From Pseudomonas fulva 12-X (GTDB taxonomy: Bacteria; Pseudomonadota; Gammaproteobacteria; Pseudomonadales; Pseudomonadaceae): DNA of 64,000 nucleotides. Positions 9,419-19,490 of the stretch are shown here, in pieces (position 1 is the first letter of the stretch; every line of letters begins with the position of its first letter). The DNA lies in the NCBI RefSeq assembly GCF_000213805.1, contig NC_015556.1, positions 3,983,001-4,047,000 of the forward strand, read 5' to 3'. A program made the translations under genes and the position numbers. Below the pieces are notes generated by a model that made no database searches, was not told the DNA's origin, and saw only the letters and a program-made list of their open reading frames with translations.

Positions 9419-9448
9419 AAAACGCCCGGCCAATTGGCCGGGCGTTTT
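9419..9448. terminator. Bidirectional terminator shared by dppA2 and mdpA
   Basis: The same 30-bp perfect palindrome as at 7354-7383. It has A/T tracts on both sides and lies between two convergent genes, so it can stop transcription from either direction. Confidence 0.9.
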
Positions 9449-9463
9449 CGTTTCTACACGTGC

Positions 9464-10693
9464 TCAGGCATTCAACCCGAACGGGTCATCCACCGAGTGG
9501 CTCGGCTGGGTAAACCAGCGCGGGCCTTCGGCGGTCATGTAGAAATGATCCTCCAGACGGATGCCGAATTCGCCCGGCACGCAGATCATCGGCTCGTTGC
9601 TGAAGCACATGCCTTCGGCCAGTGGCGTGTCGTCGCCACCGACCAGGTACGGACCTTCGTGGATATCCAGGCCGATGCCGTGGCCGGTGCGGTGCGGCAG
9701 GCCCGGCAGCTTGTAGGCCGGGCCCAGGCCGGCGGCTTCCAGGCTGCGGCGGGCGGCGGCGTCGACGCTGGCACAGGGCGCACCGAGCACGGCGGCTTCG
9801 AAGGCAGCCTGTTGGGCGGCCTTCTCCTTGTTCCAGAACTCGCGCTGGCGCTCGCTCGGCGTGCCGAAGACGTAGCTGCGGGTGATGTCCGACAGGTAGC
9901 TGTGCACCTGGCAGCCGGTATCGATCAGCACCATGTCGCCGTCTTTCAGGGTCTGCGCATGCTTGACGCCATGGGGGAAGGCGCTGGCCGGGCCGAACAG
10001 CACGATGCAGAAGATCGAGCCCGGCGCGCCGACCTTGCGGTGCGCCTGGCGGATGAACTCGGCAACTTCAGTGGTGGTAATGCCTTCGTGAAGGATGCTC
10101 GCCGCGGCCTTGTGCACTTCCAGGGTCATGTCCTTGGCGCGCTGCATCAGGGCGATTTCGGCAGCCGACTTGCGCTGCCGGCACAAGGCGGTGACCGACC
10201 CGGCGTCGACGAAACAGTAACCGCTGGTCAGCTTGCGAATGCCCTCGAACATGAAAAAAGGCAAGGAAGAACAAAGACCTACCTGAGGCGGCGCACCATC
10301 GTTGGGCGTCACGCCAAGGCGACGCAGGCAGCGCAGCAGCAGCGCGTAGGGGCTTTCGTGCTCTTCCCAGGTGTTGATGGTGCCCGGCACCTCCTGGAAG
10401 TCGAGCACCGTGCCTTCTTCGAACGCCGGCGCCAGGTACTCCACCTCGCCGCTGGCCGGCAGGATGGCGCCGACCATGCGCTCGCTGGGGTTCCACTTCA
10501 CTCCGGTGAAGTACTGCAGGTTGCTGCCGGCGGCCACGAACAGCGCGTCTATGCCCTGCTCGCGCATCAGCGTCTGGGCCCTGGCGATGCGTGCCCGGTA
10601 CTCCGTTTCACCGATCGGCTGCGCGCCGGCCGTCATGTCCTGCAGGCGCGCCAAGGCCTGCTCCGGCGTGCTACCGCCCACTCCCAGTGTCAT
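9464..10693 (-). CDS. mdpA: MdpA, M24-family metallo-dipeptidase (Xaa-Pro peptidase-like)
   Basis: 409 residues with a pita-bread fold. The five metal ligands are visible: Asp and Asp in VLIDTGCQVHSYLSDITRSY, His in GLPHRTGHGIGLDIHE, Glu in CFSNEPMICVPGEF and Glu in IRLEDHFYMT. No signal peptide is seen, so it should act in the cytoplasm on imported dipeptides. I prefer the ATG at 10693, which has GAGGA seven bases upstream, over the first ATG at 10741, which has no ribosome site. It is divergent from psdR with an operator between them; in P. aeruginosa PsdR represses mdpA and dppA3. Confidence 0.9.
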   Translation of the reverse strand: MTLGVGGSTPEQALARLQDMTAGAQPIGETEYRARIARAQTLMREQGIDALFVAAGSNLQYFTGVKWNPSERMVGAILPASGEVEYLAPAFEEGTVLDFQEVPGTINTWEEHESPYALLLRCLRRLGVTPNDGAPPQVGLCSSLPFFMFEGIRKLTSGYCFVDAGSVTALCRQRKSAAEIALMQRAKDMTLEVHKAAASILHEGITTTEVAEFIRQAHRKVGAPGSIFCIVLFGPASAFPHGVKHAQTLKDGDMVLIDTGCQVHSYLSDITRSYVFGTPSERQREFWNKEKAAQQAAFEAAVLGAPCASVDAAARRSLEAAGLGPAYKLPGLPHRTGHGIGLDIHEGPYLVGGDDTPLAEGMCFSNEPMICVPGEFGIRLEDHFYMTAEGPRWFTQPSHSVDDPFGLNA

Positions 10694-10752
10694 CTGCGCA
10701 TCCTCGTCTGGCGAAGGCAGCGGAGATCGCTGCCCGGTCATTCACTGCGGCA

Positions 10753-10775
10753 AAATTTAAGTGCAACTTAAATTT
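10753..10775. promoter_or_regulatory. Probable PsdR operator between mdpA and psdR
   Basis: AAATTTAAGT, three bases (GCA), then its exact reverse complement. A second smaller palindrome, GCACT-5-AGTGC with an internal CTTAAAT, lies at 10797-10811. Related CTTAATTT half-sites occur before dppA3. Location and sharing by both regulated promoters make PsdR the natural ligand; this is inference. Confidence 0.7.
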
Positions 10776-10881
10776 CGGTCAAAGCATTTTTCAGTGGCAC
10801 TTAAATAGTGCGTAATCTGACGGCTGGAGTCCCTACGCTGGCTGGGTATACTGCGCCCACTCGAACAACGAACCTTTGCCC

Positions 10882-11448
10882 ATGACCGCAGATCGCATCG
10901 GCGAACGCCTGCGCCGCTACCGGCGGGCCGCCGGCAAGACCCTCAACCAGGTGGCCGCCGACGCCGGCCTGACCGCCAGCTTCCTGTCCCAGGCCGAACG
11001 CAACCTCACGGGCGTGTCGATCTCGTCCCTGGCGAGCATTGCCAAGTCCCTGAACGTGCCGCTCAACGCCCTGTTCGACCAACCCGTGCAGGCGCAGCCG
11101 GACTCCCACGTCAACGAACGCGTGCGCTACACGGTCGGCGGCCAGCTCCTGACCTACGAGCGGCTGTCGAGCTCGTTTCCCGGCAACTCGATCAACGCCG
11201 TGAAGATGAACATCCCGGTGGGTTACGAATCGGAGCTGATCGCCCACGAGGGCGTGGAGTTCTCCTACGTGCTCGCCGGGCATATCGTCTACACCATCGA
11301 GGGCCGCGACTATCCGCTCGGCCCTGGCGACTCGGTGCACTTCGATGCCGGCAAGCTGCACCGGCTGATCAACGCCGCCGACGAGCCCGCCGAAGTGCTC
11401 ACCATGACCACCATGGAGTTGTTCGGCGATAGCCCAGCGCAAGAGTGA
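10882..11448 (+). CDS. psdR: PsdR, XRE-cupin repressor of dipeptide genes
   Basis: 188 residues. An N-terminal XRE/Cro helix-turn-helix (GERLRRYRRAAGKTLNQVAADAGLTASFLSQAERNLTGVSISSL) is joined to a C-terminal cupin_2 barrel (EGVEFSYVLAGHIVYTIEGRDYPLGPGDSVHFDAGKLHRLIN). The ATG at 10882 is used; an in-frame TTG lies two codons upstream. The cupin presumably binds a dipeptide or metal effector. In P. aeruginosa loss of psdR derepresses dppA3 and mdpA and speeds growth on protein digests. It lies between its two targets. Confidence 0.92.
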   Translation: MTADRIGERLRRYRRAAGKTLNQVAADAGLTASFLSQAERNLTGVSISSLASIAKSLNVPLNALFDQPVQAQPDSHVNERVRYTVGGQLLTYERLSSSFPGNSINAVKMNIPVGYESELIAHEGVEFSYVLAGHIVYTIEGRDYPLGPGDSVHFDAGKLHRLINAADEPAEVLTMTTMELFGDSPAQE

Positions 11449-11482
11449 TTTTCGCCCCAATTCAGGGCAAATATGCGCAATG

Positions 11483-11535
11483 TTAGTGCCGCTTAATTTT
11501 TGTTGACAGAAATTTCAGCATGACTTAATTTCGAG
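11483..11535 (+). promoter_or_regulatory. dppA3 promoter overlapped by PsdR-like half-sites
   Basis: TTGACA at 11503-11508 is followed after 17 bp by TAATTT at 11526-11531, a good sigma-70 pair. Two CTTAATTT half-sites, at 11492-11499 and 11524-11531, are 32 bp (three turns) apart; the second covers the -10. The layout suits repression by PsdR. Confidence 0.6.
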
Positions 11536-11618
11536 CCCGACCCGGTGGGCTATCCGCTTTCACCGCATACCGAGCTCGCGCTGAACCCAGGCGCGAACAA
11601 AAAGAAAAAGAGGTTCGC

Positions 11619-13214
11619 ATGCGCATGTCTCTCCTGTGCAAGGCTCTGCTCACGGCAGGTCTGCTCTCCAGTGTTTCGCTCGCCCAGGCCAGCAATCTGG
11701 TGTATTGCTCCGAAGGCAGCCCGGGTGGTTTCGACCCCGGCCAGTACACCACCGGTACTGACTTCGACGCGGCGTCGGAAACCATCTTCAACCGCCTGGC
11801 CGAGTTCGAGCGCGGCGGCACCAAGGCTCAGCCGGGCCTGGCGACTTCCTGGGACATCAGCGATGACGGCCTGACCTACACCTTCCACCTGCGCGAAGGG
11901 GTAAAGTTCCACACCACCGACTACTTCAAGCCGAGCCGCGAATTCAACGCCGACGACGTGCTGTTCACCTTCAACCGCATGCTCGATCGCAACCACCCGT
12001 TCCGCAAGGCGTACCCCAGCGAGTTCCCTTATTTCACCGATATGGGTCTGGACAAGAACATCGCCAAGATCGAGAAGACCGATGACCACACCGTGGTCTT
12101 CACCCTCAAGGAAGTGGACGCCGCATTCGTGCAGAACCTGGCGATGAACTTCGCCGCCATCCACTCCGCCGAGTATGCCGAGCAGTTGCTCAAGGCCGGC
12201 AAGGCCGCGGAAATCAACCAGAAGCCCATCGGCACCGGCCCGTTCGTGTTCAGCCGCTATCAGAAGGACGCGGCGATTCGCTACAAGGGCAACAAGGAAT
12301 ACTGGAACCCGGATGACGTGAAGATCGACAACCTGATCTTCTCGATCAACACCGACGCTTCGGTGCGCGCCCAGAAGCTGCGCGCCGGTGAATGCCAGAT
12401 CACCCTGAACCCGCGCCCGGCCGACCTCAAGGGCCTGCAGGCGGACAAGAACCTCAATGTGCCGACCGCTCCGGGCTACAACCTGGGCTACATCGCCTAC
12501 AACGTGACCCGCGCGCCGTTCGACAAGCTCGAAGTACGCCAGGCGCTGGACATGGCGGTGAACAAGAAAGCCATCATCGACGCCGTGTACCAGGGCGCCG
12601 GCCAGCTGGCCGTCAACGGCATGCCGCCGACCCAGTGGTCCTATGACGAGTCGATCAAGGACGCCCCCTACAACCCGGAAAAAGCCAAGGAACTGCTCAA
12701 GGCCGCCGGCGTGAAGGAAGGCACCGAAATCACCCTGTGGGCCATGCCCGTGCAGCGCCCGTACAACCCCAACGCGCGCCTGATGGCCGAGATGCTGCAG
12801 GCCGACTGGGCCAAGGTCGGCGTCAAGGCACGCATCGTCAGCTACGAGTGGGGCGAGTACATCAAGCGCGCCCACGCCGGCGAGCACGACGCCATGCTGA
12901 TCGGCTGGACCGGCGACAATGGTGACCCCGACAACTGGCTCGGCACCCTGTACGGCTGCGCCTCGGTAGACGGCAACAACTTCTCCAAGTGGTGCAACAC
13001 CGAGTACGACAAGCTGGTGGTGGCTGCCAAGCGCGTGACCGACCAGAACGAGCGCAGCGAGCTGTACAAGCAGGCTCAGGTGGTGCTCAAGCGTGAAGTG
13101 CCGATCACCCCGATCGCCCACTCCACCGTCTACCAGCCGATGCGCACCAGCGTGAAGGGCTTCCAGATCAGCCCGTTCGGGCGTAATAGCTTCATCGGTG
13201 TCAGCAACGACTGA
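11619..13214 (+). CDS. dppA3: Di-/tripeptide ABC transporter periplasmic binding protein DppA3
   Basis: 531 residues, SBP_bac_5, the closest paralogue of DppA1 in this locus (shared WDISDDGLTYTFHLR, KPIGTGPFVFSRYQKDA, YKGNKEYWNPDDVKIDNLIF and QRPYNPNARLMAEMLQADWAKVG). Signal peptide MRMSLLCKALLTAGLLSSVSLAQA; GAGG before the ATG. It follows psdR by 170 bp with its own promoter and half-sites. In P. aeruginosa dppA3 is the PsdR-controlled binding protein and is followed by the porin gene opdP; no porin gene is present here. Confidence 0.93.
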   Translation: MRMSLLCKALLTAGLLSSVSLAQASNLVYCSEGSPGGFDPGQYTTGTDFDAASETIFNRLAEFERGGTKAQPGLATSWDISDDGLTYTFHLREGVKFHTTDYFKPSREFNADDVLFTFNRMLDRNHPFRKAYPSEFPYFTDMGLDKNIAKIEKTDDHTVVFTLKEVDAAFVQNLAMNFAAIHSAEYAEQLLKAGKAAEINQKPIGTGPFVFSRYQKDAAIRYKGNKEYWNPDDVKIDNLIFSINTDASVRAQKLRAGECQITLNPRPADLKGLQADKNLNVPTAPGYNLGYIAYNVTRAPFDKLEVRQALDMAVNKKAIIDAVYQGAGQLAVNGMPPTQWSYDESIKDAPYNPEKAKELLKAAGVKEGTEITLWAMPVQRPYNPNARLMAEMLQADWAKVGVKARIVSYEWGEYIKRAHAGEHDAMLIGWTGDNGDPDNWLGTLYGCASVDGNNFSKWCNTEYDKLVVAAKRVTDQNERSELYKQAQVVLKREVPITPIAHSTVYQPMRTSVKGFQISPFGRNSFIGVSND

Positions 13215-13363
13215 TTGGCGCAATGGCCGCCTCGAGGGCAACCGCGAGGCGACCAGCCAACCGACAAGCCCGAGTAGCCAGCGCGTTGAGCGCTCAGGCC
13301 TCGGGCTTGACCACTGGCCAAGCATGCCGCACGACCGATGATGCACATCTCTGAACAACGGCT

Positions 13364-13388
13364 TACGGCCTGCCCCTTGCAGGCCGTA
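13364..13388. repeat. Perfect 10-bp hairpin in the dppA4 leader
   Basis: TACGGCCTGC, five bases, then its exact reverse complement, ending 35 bp before the dppA4 start. No T-tract follows, so it is more likely an RNA-stability or processing element than a terminator. It lies in the gap where opdP would be expected. Confidence 0.5.
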
Positions 13389-13422
13389 CGTCTATGCTGA
13401 CCTCAACCGCGGGGAACATCCG

Positions 13423-15018
13423 ATGAAGACACTACCGCTACGCGCTGCCCTGGCCGCCCTGGTTCTCGGCGCCGCCGGAAATCTGGCCGCCAAACCGCTG
13501 GTGGTATGTACCGAGGCGAGCCCCGAGGGTTTCGACATCGTGCAGTACACCACTGCCGTGACCGCCGATGCCTCGGCCGAGACGGTGTTCAACCGCCTGG
13601 TCGACTTCAAGCCCGGCACCACGGACATTCAGCCGGCGCTGGCCGAAAGCTGGGACATCAGCGACGACGGCCTGACCTACACCTTTCATCTGCGCAAAGG
13701 GGTTAAATTCCACACCACCGATTACTTCACGCCGAGCCGCGAATTCAACGCCGACGACGTGCTGTGGAGCCTCAATCGCCAGCTCGACCCCAAGCACCCG
13801 TGGCACGCCAAGGCCAGCGTGGGCTACCCCTATTTCGAGAGCATGGCATTCCGCGACCTGCTCAAGTCGGTGACCAAGACCGACGACCACACCGTGGTCA
13901 TCACCCTGAACCGCCCCGAAGCGCCGTTCCTGCGTGACATGGCCATGGCCTTCACCTCGATCTACTCCGCCGAGTACGGCGACCAGCTGCTCAAGGCCGG
14001 CAAGACCGCCGAGCTCAACAGCAAGCCGATCGGCACCGGGCCGTTCATCTTCCAGCGCTACAACAAGGACGCTCAGGTTCGCTTCAAGGCCAACCCCGAT
14101 TACTTCCGCGGCAAGCCGCCGGCCGACCCGCTGATCTTCGCCATCGCCACCGACAACAACACCCGTCTGCAAAAGCTGCGCGCCAACGAGTGTCAGGTGG
14201 CGCTGTATCCCAAGCCTGACGACGTGCCGTCAATCAAGGCCGATGCCAACCTCAAGGTCGACGAGATCGAGGCCATCGTCACCGGCTATATCGCCATGAA
14301 CACCGAGCACAAATACCTGAGCGACGTGCGCGTGCGCCAGGCGATCAACCTCGCCTTCGACCGCCAGCGCCACGTCGAGCAGCTGTTCGGCAAGGGCAAC
14401 GCGCTGGTAGCGGTCAACCCGTACCCGCCGACCCTGATCGGCTACAACGACGACAATCGCAACCCGCCCCGCGACCTCGACAAGGCCCGCGCCCTGCTCA
14501 AGGAAGCCGGCGTGCCGGAAGGCACCGTGATCACCCTGTTCACCCGCAGCGGCGGCGGCCAGACCAACCCCAACCCGCGCCTGTCGGCGGAAATGCTCCA
14601 GGCCGACCTCGCCGAGATCGGCCTGAAGCTCGATATCCGGGTGATGGAATGGGGCGAGATGCTGCGCCGCGCCAAGAAGGGCGAGGCCGACCTGGTCTCC
14701 GCCGGCTGGGCCGGCGATAACGGCGACCCGGACAACTTCCTGACGCCCATGCTCAGTTGCGATGCGGCCAAAACAGGTGAGAACTATGCGCGCTGGTGCA
14801 ATCCTAAGTTCCAGGACCTGATCAGCCAGGCCCGCGGGGTGACCGACAACGATCAACGTGCCGGCCTCTACCGCCAGGCTCTGGCGATCTACGCCGAGGA
14901 TCAACCCTGGATCAACGTGGCCCACCCGAAACTGTTCACCGCCATGCGCAAGAACGTCGAGGGCTATCACATCAGCCCACTGACCAATAACAACTTCGCC
15001 ACCACCCAGGTGAAGTAG
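13423..15018 (+). CDS. dppA4: Di-/tripeptide ABC transporter periplasmic binding protein DppA4
   Basis: 531 residues, SBP_bac_5, the most divergent of the four paralogues. It keeps YTFHLRKGVKFHTTDYFTPSREFNADDVL and KPIGTGPFIFQRYNKDAQVRF but has a different N-lobe (CTEASPEGFDIVQYTTAV) and pocket region (FTRSGGGQTNPNPRLSAEMLQ). Signal peptide MKTLPLRAALAALVLGAAGNLAA. It is the binding protein immediately before dppB (70 bp) and is probably cotranscribed with dppBCDF, so it may be the core receptor of the transporter. Confidence 0.92.
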   Translation: MKTLPLRAALAALVLGAAGNLAAKPLVVCTEASPEGFDIVQYTTAVTADASAETVFNRLVDFKPGTTDIQPALAESWDISDDGLTYTFHLRKGVKFHTTDYFTPSREFNADDVLWSLNRQLDPKHPWHAKASVGYPYFESMAFRDLLKSVTKTDDHTVVITLNRPEAPFLRDMAMAFTSIYSAEYGDQLLKAGKTAELNSKPIGTGPFIFQRYNKDAQVRFKANPDYFRGKPPADPLIFAIATDNNTRLQKLRANECQVALYPKPDDVPSIKADANLKVDEIEAIVTGYIAMNTEHKYLSDVRVRQAINLAFDRQRHVEQLFGKGNALVAVNPYPPTLIGYNDDNRNPPRDLDKARALLKEAGVPEGTVITLFTRSGGGQTNPNPRLSAEMLQADLAEIGLKLDIRVMEWGEMLRRAKKGEADLVSAGWAGDNGDPDNFLTPMLSCDAAKTGENYARWCNPKFQDLISQARGVTDNDQRAGLYRQALAIYAEDQPWINVAHPKLFTAMRKNVEGYHISPLTNNNFATTQVK

Positions 15019-15087
15019 ATAAAAACACACCGCCGGCGGTACACACGCTGGCGGGCTGCCTGACCGGCCAATGAGGTACCTCCCACG

Positions 15088-16098
<1,011 letters not shown>

Positions 16099-16104
16099 GA
16101 ACCG

Positions 16105-16346
16105 GCCATGACCTGCTGCGCGTCGGCGATGCCGCGTCAAAATCCATCTCGAGATGCTCATTGGCTACAGCCAACTGCGCTCTCTCGACGAATTTTTCCT
16201 TGCCTCGCGCTAGCTCGCGAGGCCATGAACCGATTCTCCGGAGTCATGAATGGCAACTGATACCAACAACGCCGTAGGGTGGATGACGCTTTGCTCATCC
16301 ACCATGACCGCGCCGCGGTGGACGGATGAAGCGTCGTCCACCTTAC
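16105..16346. repeat. Extragenic palindromic repeats splitting dppB and dppC
   Basis: The 300-bp gap inside the operon holds two elements. 16105-16222 is a long imperfect palindrome centred on TTGGCTACAGCCAA at about 16170, with arms that pair over about 28 bases and flanks (CCTGCTGCGCGTCGGCGATG, TCGCGCTAGCTCGCGAGG) of a type I recognise between many Pseudomonas genes. 16274-16346 carries an inverted pair, GTAGGGTGGATGACGC and GCGTCGTCCACCTTAC. Neither encodes protein. They may change mRNA stability between dppB and dppC. Confidence 0.7.
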
Positions 16347-16398
16347 CAACGATCAACGCGCAGTCCGTAGCCCAATCCAATATTCATGAGGTGCGAGC

Positions 16399-17307
16399 AT
16401 GACCTCGACCACTACCCCTGCAATGGACCAGACCCTGGTCTACCCCTCGCCGCTGAAGGAATTCTGGCGCGCGTTCAGCCACAACAAGGGCGCCGTCGCC
16501 GGCCTCGGTTTCATGCTGCTGATCGTGTTCTGCGCGCTGTTCGCGCCGTGGATCGCGCCCTACTCGCCCAGCGAGCAGTTCCGTGATGCCCTGCTGACGC
16601 CGCCGGTATGGCTCGAAGGCGGGCAATGGCAGTTCATTCTCGGCACCGATGAAGTCGGCCGCGACCTGCTCTCGCGCCTGATCCATGGCGCGCGCCTGTC
16701 GCTGCTGATCGGCCTGGCCTCGGTGGTCATCTCGCTGATTCCCGGCCTGCTGCTGGGCCTGGTGGCGGGCTTCTTCCCGCGCCTGATGGGCCCCTCGATC
16801 ATGCGCCTGATGGACATCATGCTGGCCCTGCCCTCGCTGCTGCTGGCCGTGGCCATCGTCGCCATCCTCGGCCCAGGCCTGATCAACACCGTGATCGCCA
16901 TCGCCATCGTCTCGCTGCCTTCCTACGTGCGCCTGACCCGCGCCGCGGTGATGGGCGAGCTGAACCGCGACTACGTCACCGCCGCCCGCCTGGCCGGTGC
17001 CAGCCTGCCGCGGCTGATGTTCATCACCGTGCTGCCCAACTGCATGGCGCCGCTGATCGTGCAGGCGACCCTGAGCTTCTCCTCGGCGATTCTCGACGCC
17101 GCCGCCCTGGGCTTCCTCGGCCTGGGCGTGCAACCGCCTACGCCTGAGTGGGGCACCATGCTGGCCTCGGCACGTGACTACATCGAGCGCGCCTGGTGGG
17201 TGGTGACCCTGCCCGGCCTCGCCATCCTGCTCAGCGTGCTGGCGATCAACCTGATGGGCGACGGCCTGCGCGATGCGCTGGACCCGAAACTCAAGAATGC
17301 GATCTGA
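16399..17307 (+). CDS. dppC: DppC, peptide ABC transporter permease
   Basis: 302 residues. OppC_N segment (PLKEFWRAFSHNKGAVAGLGFMLL), then BPD_transp_1 with the DEVGRDLLSRLIHGARLSL motif and the EAA loop ELNRDYVTAARLAGASLPRLMFITVLPNCMAPLIVQ, which contacts the ATPases. Ends LGDGLRDALDPK-type (here MGDGLRDALDPKLKNAI). Partner of DppB; separated from it by the repeat-filled gap. Confidence 0.95.
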   Translation: MTSTTTPAMDQTLVYPSPLKEFWRAFSHNKGAVAGLGFMLLIVFCALFAPWIAPYSPSEQFRDALLTPPVWLEGGQWQFILGTDEVGRDLLSRLIHGARLSLLIGLASVVISLIPGLLLGLVAGFFPRLMGPSIMRLMDIMLALPSLLLAVAIVAILGPGLINTVIAIAIVSLPSYVRLTRAAVMGELNRDYVTAARLAGASLPRLMFITVLPNCMAPLIVQATLSFSSAILDAAALGFLGLGVQPPTPEWGTMLASARDYIERAWWVVTLPGLAILLSVLAINLMGDGLRDALDPKLKNAI

Positions 17308-17370
17308 GGAGGCCGCCATGAACCTGTTGTGCAACACGGCCGCCCCCTGCAATTCGATGGAGGCCACCCG

Positions 17371-18345
17371 ATGAGCCTGCTGGAAATCAACAACCTGAGC
17401 GTGCGCTTCGGCGACGCCAACGCCGTGCCGGTGGTCGATGGCCTCGACCTGAAAGTCGACAAAGGTGAAGTGCTGGCCATCGTCGGCGAGTCCGGCTCCG
17501 GCAAGTCGGTGACCATGATGGCGCTGATGGGCCTGATCGACGCCCCCGGCATCGTGCGGGCCGACCGCCTGACCTTCGACGGCACCGACATGCTGACCCT
17601 CAAGGGTCGCCAGCGTCGGCACATCGTCGGCAAGGATCTGTCGATGATCTTCCAGGATCCGATGACCGCCCTGAACCCCAGCTTCACCGTGGGTTTCCAG
17701 ATCGAGGAAGTGCTGCGTCAGCACCTCGGTCTCAAGGGCAAGGCTGCGCGCCAGCGTGCCCTGCAGCTGCTCGAACGCGTGGAGATTCCGGGTGCCGCCA
17801 GCCGCCTCGAGGCCTTCCCGCACCAGCTCTCCGGTGGCATGAGCCAGCGCGTGGCCATCGCCATGGCGATTGCCGCCGAGCCCAAGCTGCTGATCGCCGA
17901 CGAGCCGACCACCGCCCTGGACGTGACCATCCAGGCGCAGATCATGGAACTGCTGCTCGACCTGCAGCGCGAGCAGAACATGGGCCTGGTGCTGATCACC
18001 CACGACCTGGCCGTGGTCGCCGAGACCGCCAACCGGGTCTGCGTGATGTACGCAGGCCAGGCGGTGGAGCTGGGCCAGGTGCCGGCGCTGTTCGACGCGC
18101 CGACCCACCCCTACACCGAAGCGCTGATCAAGGCGATTCCCGAGCACAGCCTGGGCGCCACGCGCCTGTCGACCCTGCCCGGCATCGTGCCCGGTCGCTA
18201 CGACCGGCCCCACGGCTGCCTGCTGTCGCCGCGTTGCCCCTACGTGCAGGCCAAGTGCCGCGAGCAACGCCCGGCTCTGGAACCCCACGAGCGCGGCGCG
18301 GTACGCTGCTATTTCCCGCTCAATCTGAATGCTGAGGTGGCGTGA
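17371..18345 (+). CDS. dppD: DppD, peptide ABC transporter ATP-binding protein
   Basis: 324 residues. Walker [10 protein letters not shown]-loop [10 protein letters not shown], signature LSGGMSQR, Walker [14 protein letters not shown]-loop LITHDLAVV, and the C-terminal oligopeptide-transporter Cys motif ([13 protein letters not shown]) that is iron-sulfur-like in this subfamily. The ATG at 17371 has GGAGG upstream; an ATG 14 codons earlier lacks one. It overlaps dppF by 4 bp. Confidence 0.95.
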   Translation: MSLLEINNLSVRFGDANAVPVVDGLDLKVDKGEVLAIVGESGSGKSVTMMALMGLIDAPGIVRADRLTFDGTDMLTLKGRQRRHIVGKDLSMIFQDPMTALNPSFTVGFQIEEVLRQHLGLKGKAARQRALQLLERVEIPGAASRLEAFPHQLSGGMSQRVAIAMAIAAEPKLLIADEPTTALDVTIQAQIMELLLDLQREQNMGLVLITHDLAVVAETANRVCVMYAGQAVELGQVPALFDAPTHPYTEALIKAIPEHSLGATRLSTLPGIVPGRYDRPHGCLLSPRCPYVQAKCREQRPALEPHERGAVRCYFPLNLNAEVA

Positions 18346-19313
18346 TGACGACCGTTCTGACCGCACGCCAACTGACGCGCCACTACTCCGTGTCCCAGGG
18401 GCTGTTCAAGCCCGCCGCCACGGTGCAGGCGCTCAATGGTGTGTCCTTCGAATTGCAGGCTGGCAAGACCCTGGCCGTGGTCGGCGAATCCGGCTGCGGC
18501 AAATCCACCCTGGCCCGCGCCCTGACCCTGATCGAGGAGCCCACCTCGGGCTCGCTGCAGATCGCCGGCCAGGAAGTCAACGGCGCCAGCGCGCAGACCC
18601 GCAAGCAACTGCGCCGCGACGTGCAGATGGTGTTCCAGAACCCCTACGCTTCGCTCAACCCGCGCCAGAAGATCGGTGACCAGCTGGCTGAACCGCTGCT
18701 GATCAACACCGGCCTGTCGCGCGCCGAGCGCCGCGAAAAGGTGCAGGCGATGATGAACCAGGTCGGCCTGCGCCCCGAGCACTACCAGCGCTACCCGCAC
18801 ATGTTCTCCGGCGGGCAGCGCCAGCGCATCGCCCTGGCCCGCGCCATGATGCTCAATCCCAAGGTGCTGGTGGCCGACGAGCCGACCTCGGCGCTGGACG
18901 TGTCGATCCAGGCCCAGGTGCTCAACCTGTTCATGGACCTGCAGCAGGAATTCCAGACCGGCTACGTGTTCATCTCCCACAACCTCTCGGTGGTGCGCCA
19001 CGTCGCCGACGACGTGCTGGTGATGTACCTCGGCCGCCCGGCGGAAATCGGCCCCAGCGAAAAGCTCTACGAGCGCCCGCTGCACCCGTACACCAAGGCG
19101 CTGCTGTCGGCCACGCCGACAATCCATCCGGACCCGAGCAAACCGAAGATCAAGATCGTCGGCGAACTGCCCAACCCGCTCAACCCGCCACCCGGCTGCC
19201 CCTTCCACAAGCGCTGCCCATACGCTACCGAGCGCTGCCAGACCGAGCTGCCGTTGCTGCGCCCGCTCGATGGCCGTGAAGTGGCCTGCCACCACGCCGA
19301 GCAGTTTCTCTGA
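18342..19313 (+). CDS. dppF: DppF, peptide ABC transporter ATP-binding protein
   Basis: 323 residues. Walker [10 protein letters not shown]-loop [10 protein letters not shown], signature FSGGQRQR, Walker [13 protein letters not shown], and a C-terminal Cys cluster [14 protein letters not shown]. The start overlaps the dppD stop (ATGA), so translation is coupled. It is the last gene of the dpp operon; a strong hairpin begins eight bases after the stop. Confidence 0.95.
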   Translation: MMTTVLTARQLTRHYSVSQGLFKPAATVQALNGVSFELQAGKTLAVVGESGCGKSTLARALTLIEEPTSGSLQIAGQEVNGASAQTRKQLRRDVQMVFQNPYASLNPRQKIGDQLAEPLLINTGLSRAERREKVQAMMNQVGLRPEHYQRYPHMFSGGQRQRIALARAMMLNPKVLVADEPTSALDVSIQAQVLNLFMDLQQEFQTGYVFISHNLSVVRHVADDVLVMYLGRPAEIGPSEKLYERPLHPYTKALLSATPTIHPDPSKPKIKIVGELPNPLNPPPGCPFHKRCPYATERCQTELPLLRPLDGREVACHHAEQFL

Positions 19314-19320
19314 TCGCCCG

Positions 19321-19347
19321 CCGGGCGCAGCTGGACGCTGCGCCCGG
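19321..19347 (+). terminator. Hairpin at the end of the dpp operon
   Basis: CCGGGCGCAGC, five bases, then its exact reverse complement (11 bp). No T-tract follows, so termination may be weak or factor-assisted. The sequence to 19490 has no gene. Confidence 0.6.
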
Positions 19348-19490
19348 AGGGACAATAGCCTGTTCAAGATCGTTCTGCCGGGCTTTATCTATTTTGACGG
19401 CGACGTGATTTTTTTCGCGGGCATCGCGCGCGCCCAACCCTGATGCATTCCACCGTCATCCAGGCTTACAGCTTCAGCGGCTTAAGGCCC

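Noticed and set aside
16384..18366. 660-codon open frame on the minus strand
   Set aside because: It lies antisense to dppC and dppD and has the low-complexity composition of a shadow frame.
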